Source of the DNA: GWF2-38-69 sp037127655
GTDB lineage: Bacteria; Verrucomicrobiota; Lentisphaeria; Victivallales; GWF2-38-69
Assembly (NCBI GenBank): GCA_037127655.1
Contig: JBAXXY010000146.1
Span: 1 to 6,768 of the forward strand
DNA: 6,768 bases
Direction of reading: 5' to 3'
The stretch's first letter is position 1; each line of letters begins with the position of its first letter. A model generated the notes under the pieces. The model saw only the letters and a list, made by a program, of their open reading frames with translations. It searched no databases and was not told the origin of the DNA. Shown piece after piece: positions 6,513 through 6,768 of the stretch. A program made the translations under genes and the position numbers.

Positions 6513-6519
6513 TCTCCCT
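6513..6519 (-). promoter_or_regulatory. Ribosome binding site of the permease, unusually close to the ATG
   Basis: AGGGAGA on the minus strand is a strong Shine-Dalgarno match, but only 4 nt separate GGAG from the ATG at 6509. No later ATG fits better: the next in-frame one, Met14, lies at the start of the first membrane helix. The called start therefore stands. Confidence 0.65.
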
Positions 6520-6540
6520 GTCAGAAATATATTTTCCTAA

Positions 6541-6570
6541 ATATTGAATAACCAAAAATCCCTTCAATAT
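6541..6570. promoter_or_regulatory. Inverted repeat ATATTGAA...TTCAATAT, possible operator
   Basis: A perfect 8-bp inverted repeat with a 14-bp spacer: ATATTGAA at 6541-6548 and TTCAATAT at 6563-6570. The half-site centres are about 22 bp (two helical turns) apart. One half-site covers the predicted -10 of the permease promoter and the other lies downstream in its leader, an arrangement typical of repression. Confidence 0.5.
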
Positions 6571-6594
6571 AGATTAACACATCTAACTTGTCGC
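6566..6594 (-). promoter_or_regulatory. Probable promoter of the permease gene
   Basis: On the minus strand GCGACA (6594-6589) and TATATT (6571-6566) are 17 bp apart. They match consensus at 4 of 6 and 5 of 6 bases. This would give a leader of about 50 nt before the ATG at 6509. Confidence 0.4.
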
Positions 6595-6616
6595 CGCTTG
6601 TTTCGGATAAATTCAG

Positions 6617-6649
6617 TTTTTCAATACTGTTTCTTGAGCTATTGAAAAA
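6617..6649. promoter_or_regulatory. Inverted repeat TTTTTCAATA...TATTGAAAAA
   Basis: A perfect 10-bp inverted repeat with a 13-bp spacer, at 6617-6626 and 6640-6649. It contains the same TATTGAA core as the 6541-6570 repeat, but with the half-sites facing the other way. It is upstream of both divergent genes. A T-run follows on the plus strand (6652-6659), but the stem has one G/C pair and no gene reads into it, so a terminator is unlikely. Confidence 0.5.
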
Positions 6650-6702
6650 AGTTTTTTTTATGTTAAAAATTCTAATTATCCACTTTAATAAGAACAACGC
6701 AT

Positions 6703-6708
6703 AAGGAG
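6703..6708 (+). promoter_or_regulatory. Ribosome binding site of the right-edge gene
   Basis: AAGGAG, the best Shine-Dalgarno match in the window, with 12 nt between it and the ATG at 6721. The spacing is on the long side but usable, and no nearer start codon exists. Confidence 0.65.
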
Positions 6709-6720
6709 AGACAACAAGTC

Positions 6721-6768
6721 ATGAACACTTTTAAAAAAGTAATACAACTAATGGTAATGACGCTACTT
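6721..6768 (+). CDS. Start of an unidentified protein, probably exported or membrane-bound; partial
   Basis: Only 16 codons are present before the window ends: MNTFKKVIQLMVMTLL. A short start with two lysines (residues 5-6) followed by a run of Ile, Leu, Val and Met looks like the n- and h-regions of a signal peptide or a first membrane helix. The family cannot be named from this. The strong AAGGAG upstream and the divergent arrangement with the permease gene support a real gene, and it may share the TATTGAA control sites. Confidence 0.6.
   Translation, partial: MNTFKKVIQLMVMTLL

Noticed and set aside
6617..6660. Plus-strand terminator made by TTTTTCAATA/TATTGAAAAA and the following T-run
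   Set aside because: The stem is nearly all A/T and no plus-strand gene lies upstream to be terminated. The shared TATTGAA core fits a regulatory site better.
6510..6720. Lysine riboswitch (L box) upstream of the LysP-like gene
   Set aside because: The leader from the probable promoter is only about 50 nt, too short for an L box, and the conserved purine-rich core is not visible.

Overview
The window is a piece of a bacterial chromosome. It carries four genes with recognisable families, a fifth that runs off the left edge, and the first codons of a sixth at the right edge. By eye the GC content is low to moderate (about 40%), with A/T-rich spacers and frequent AGA arginine codons. Most starts have GGGAG or AAGGAG Shine-Dalgarno sites, and the recombinase is of the XerD type, so the organism is a bacterium that uses Shine-Dalgarno initiation. 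The gene set (NDP-forming acyl-CoA synthetase, 2-oxo-acid decarboxylase, amino-acid permease) suits an organism that ferments amino acids or peptides. That is inference, and I cannot place it in a phylum.

Layout. Positions 1-1213, minus strand: the first 404 codons of an ADP/NDP-forming acyl-CoA synthetase. It holds the CoA-binding domains and the phospho-histidine, and it continues past the left edge. Positions 1214-1450: a divergent control region with a 14-bp palindrome over the best -10 box, a 9-bp direct repeat and a leader hairpin. Positions 1451-5048, plus strand: a tight three-gene array with gaps of 4 and 6 bp. It encodes a thiamine-diphosphate phenylpyruvate/indolepyruvate decarboxylase, a short-chain trans-polyprenyl diphosphate synthase and XerD. 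Positions 5049-5135: a convergent spacer with terminator-like hairpins for both strands and short degenerate repeats. Positions 5136-6509, minus strand: a LysP-like APC-superfamily amino-acid permease. Positions 6510-6720: a second divergent control region with four TATTGAA boxes arranged as two inverted pairs. Position 6721 to the end, plus strand: the start of a gene whose product begins like a secreted or membrane protein.

How the genes may work together. Taken one by one these are known families. A loose theme is amino-acid catabolism: the permease imports an amino acid, transamination (not seen here) would give a 2-oxo acid, the decarboxylase makes an aldehyde, and the acyl-CoA synthetase can recover ATP from a CoA thioester. 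The prenyl synthase and XerD do not obviously fit this theme, and their place in the same operon is the least expected part of the layout. I found no CRISPR array, IS element, tRNA, rRNA, prophage gene or convincing novel defence system. The most interesting unexplained signals are the regulatory architectures in the two divergent spacers.
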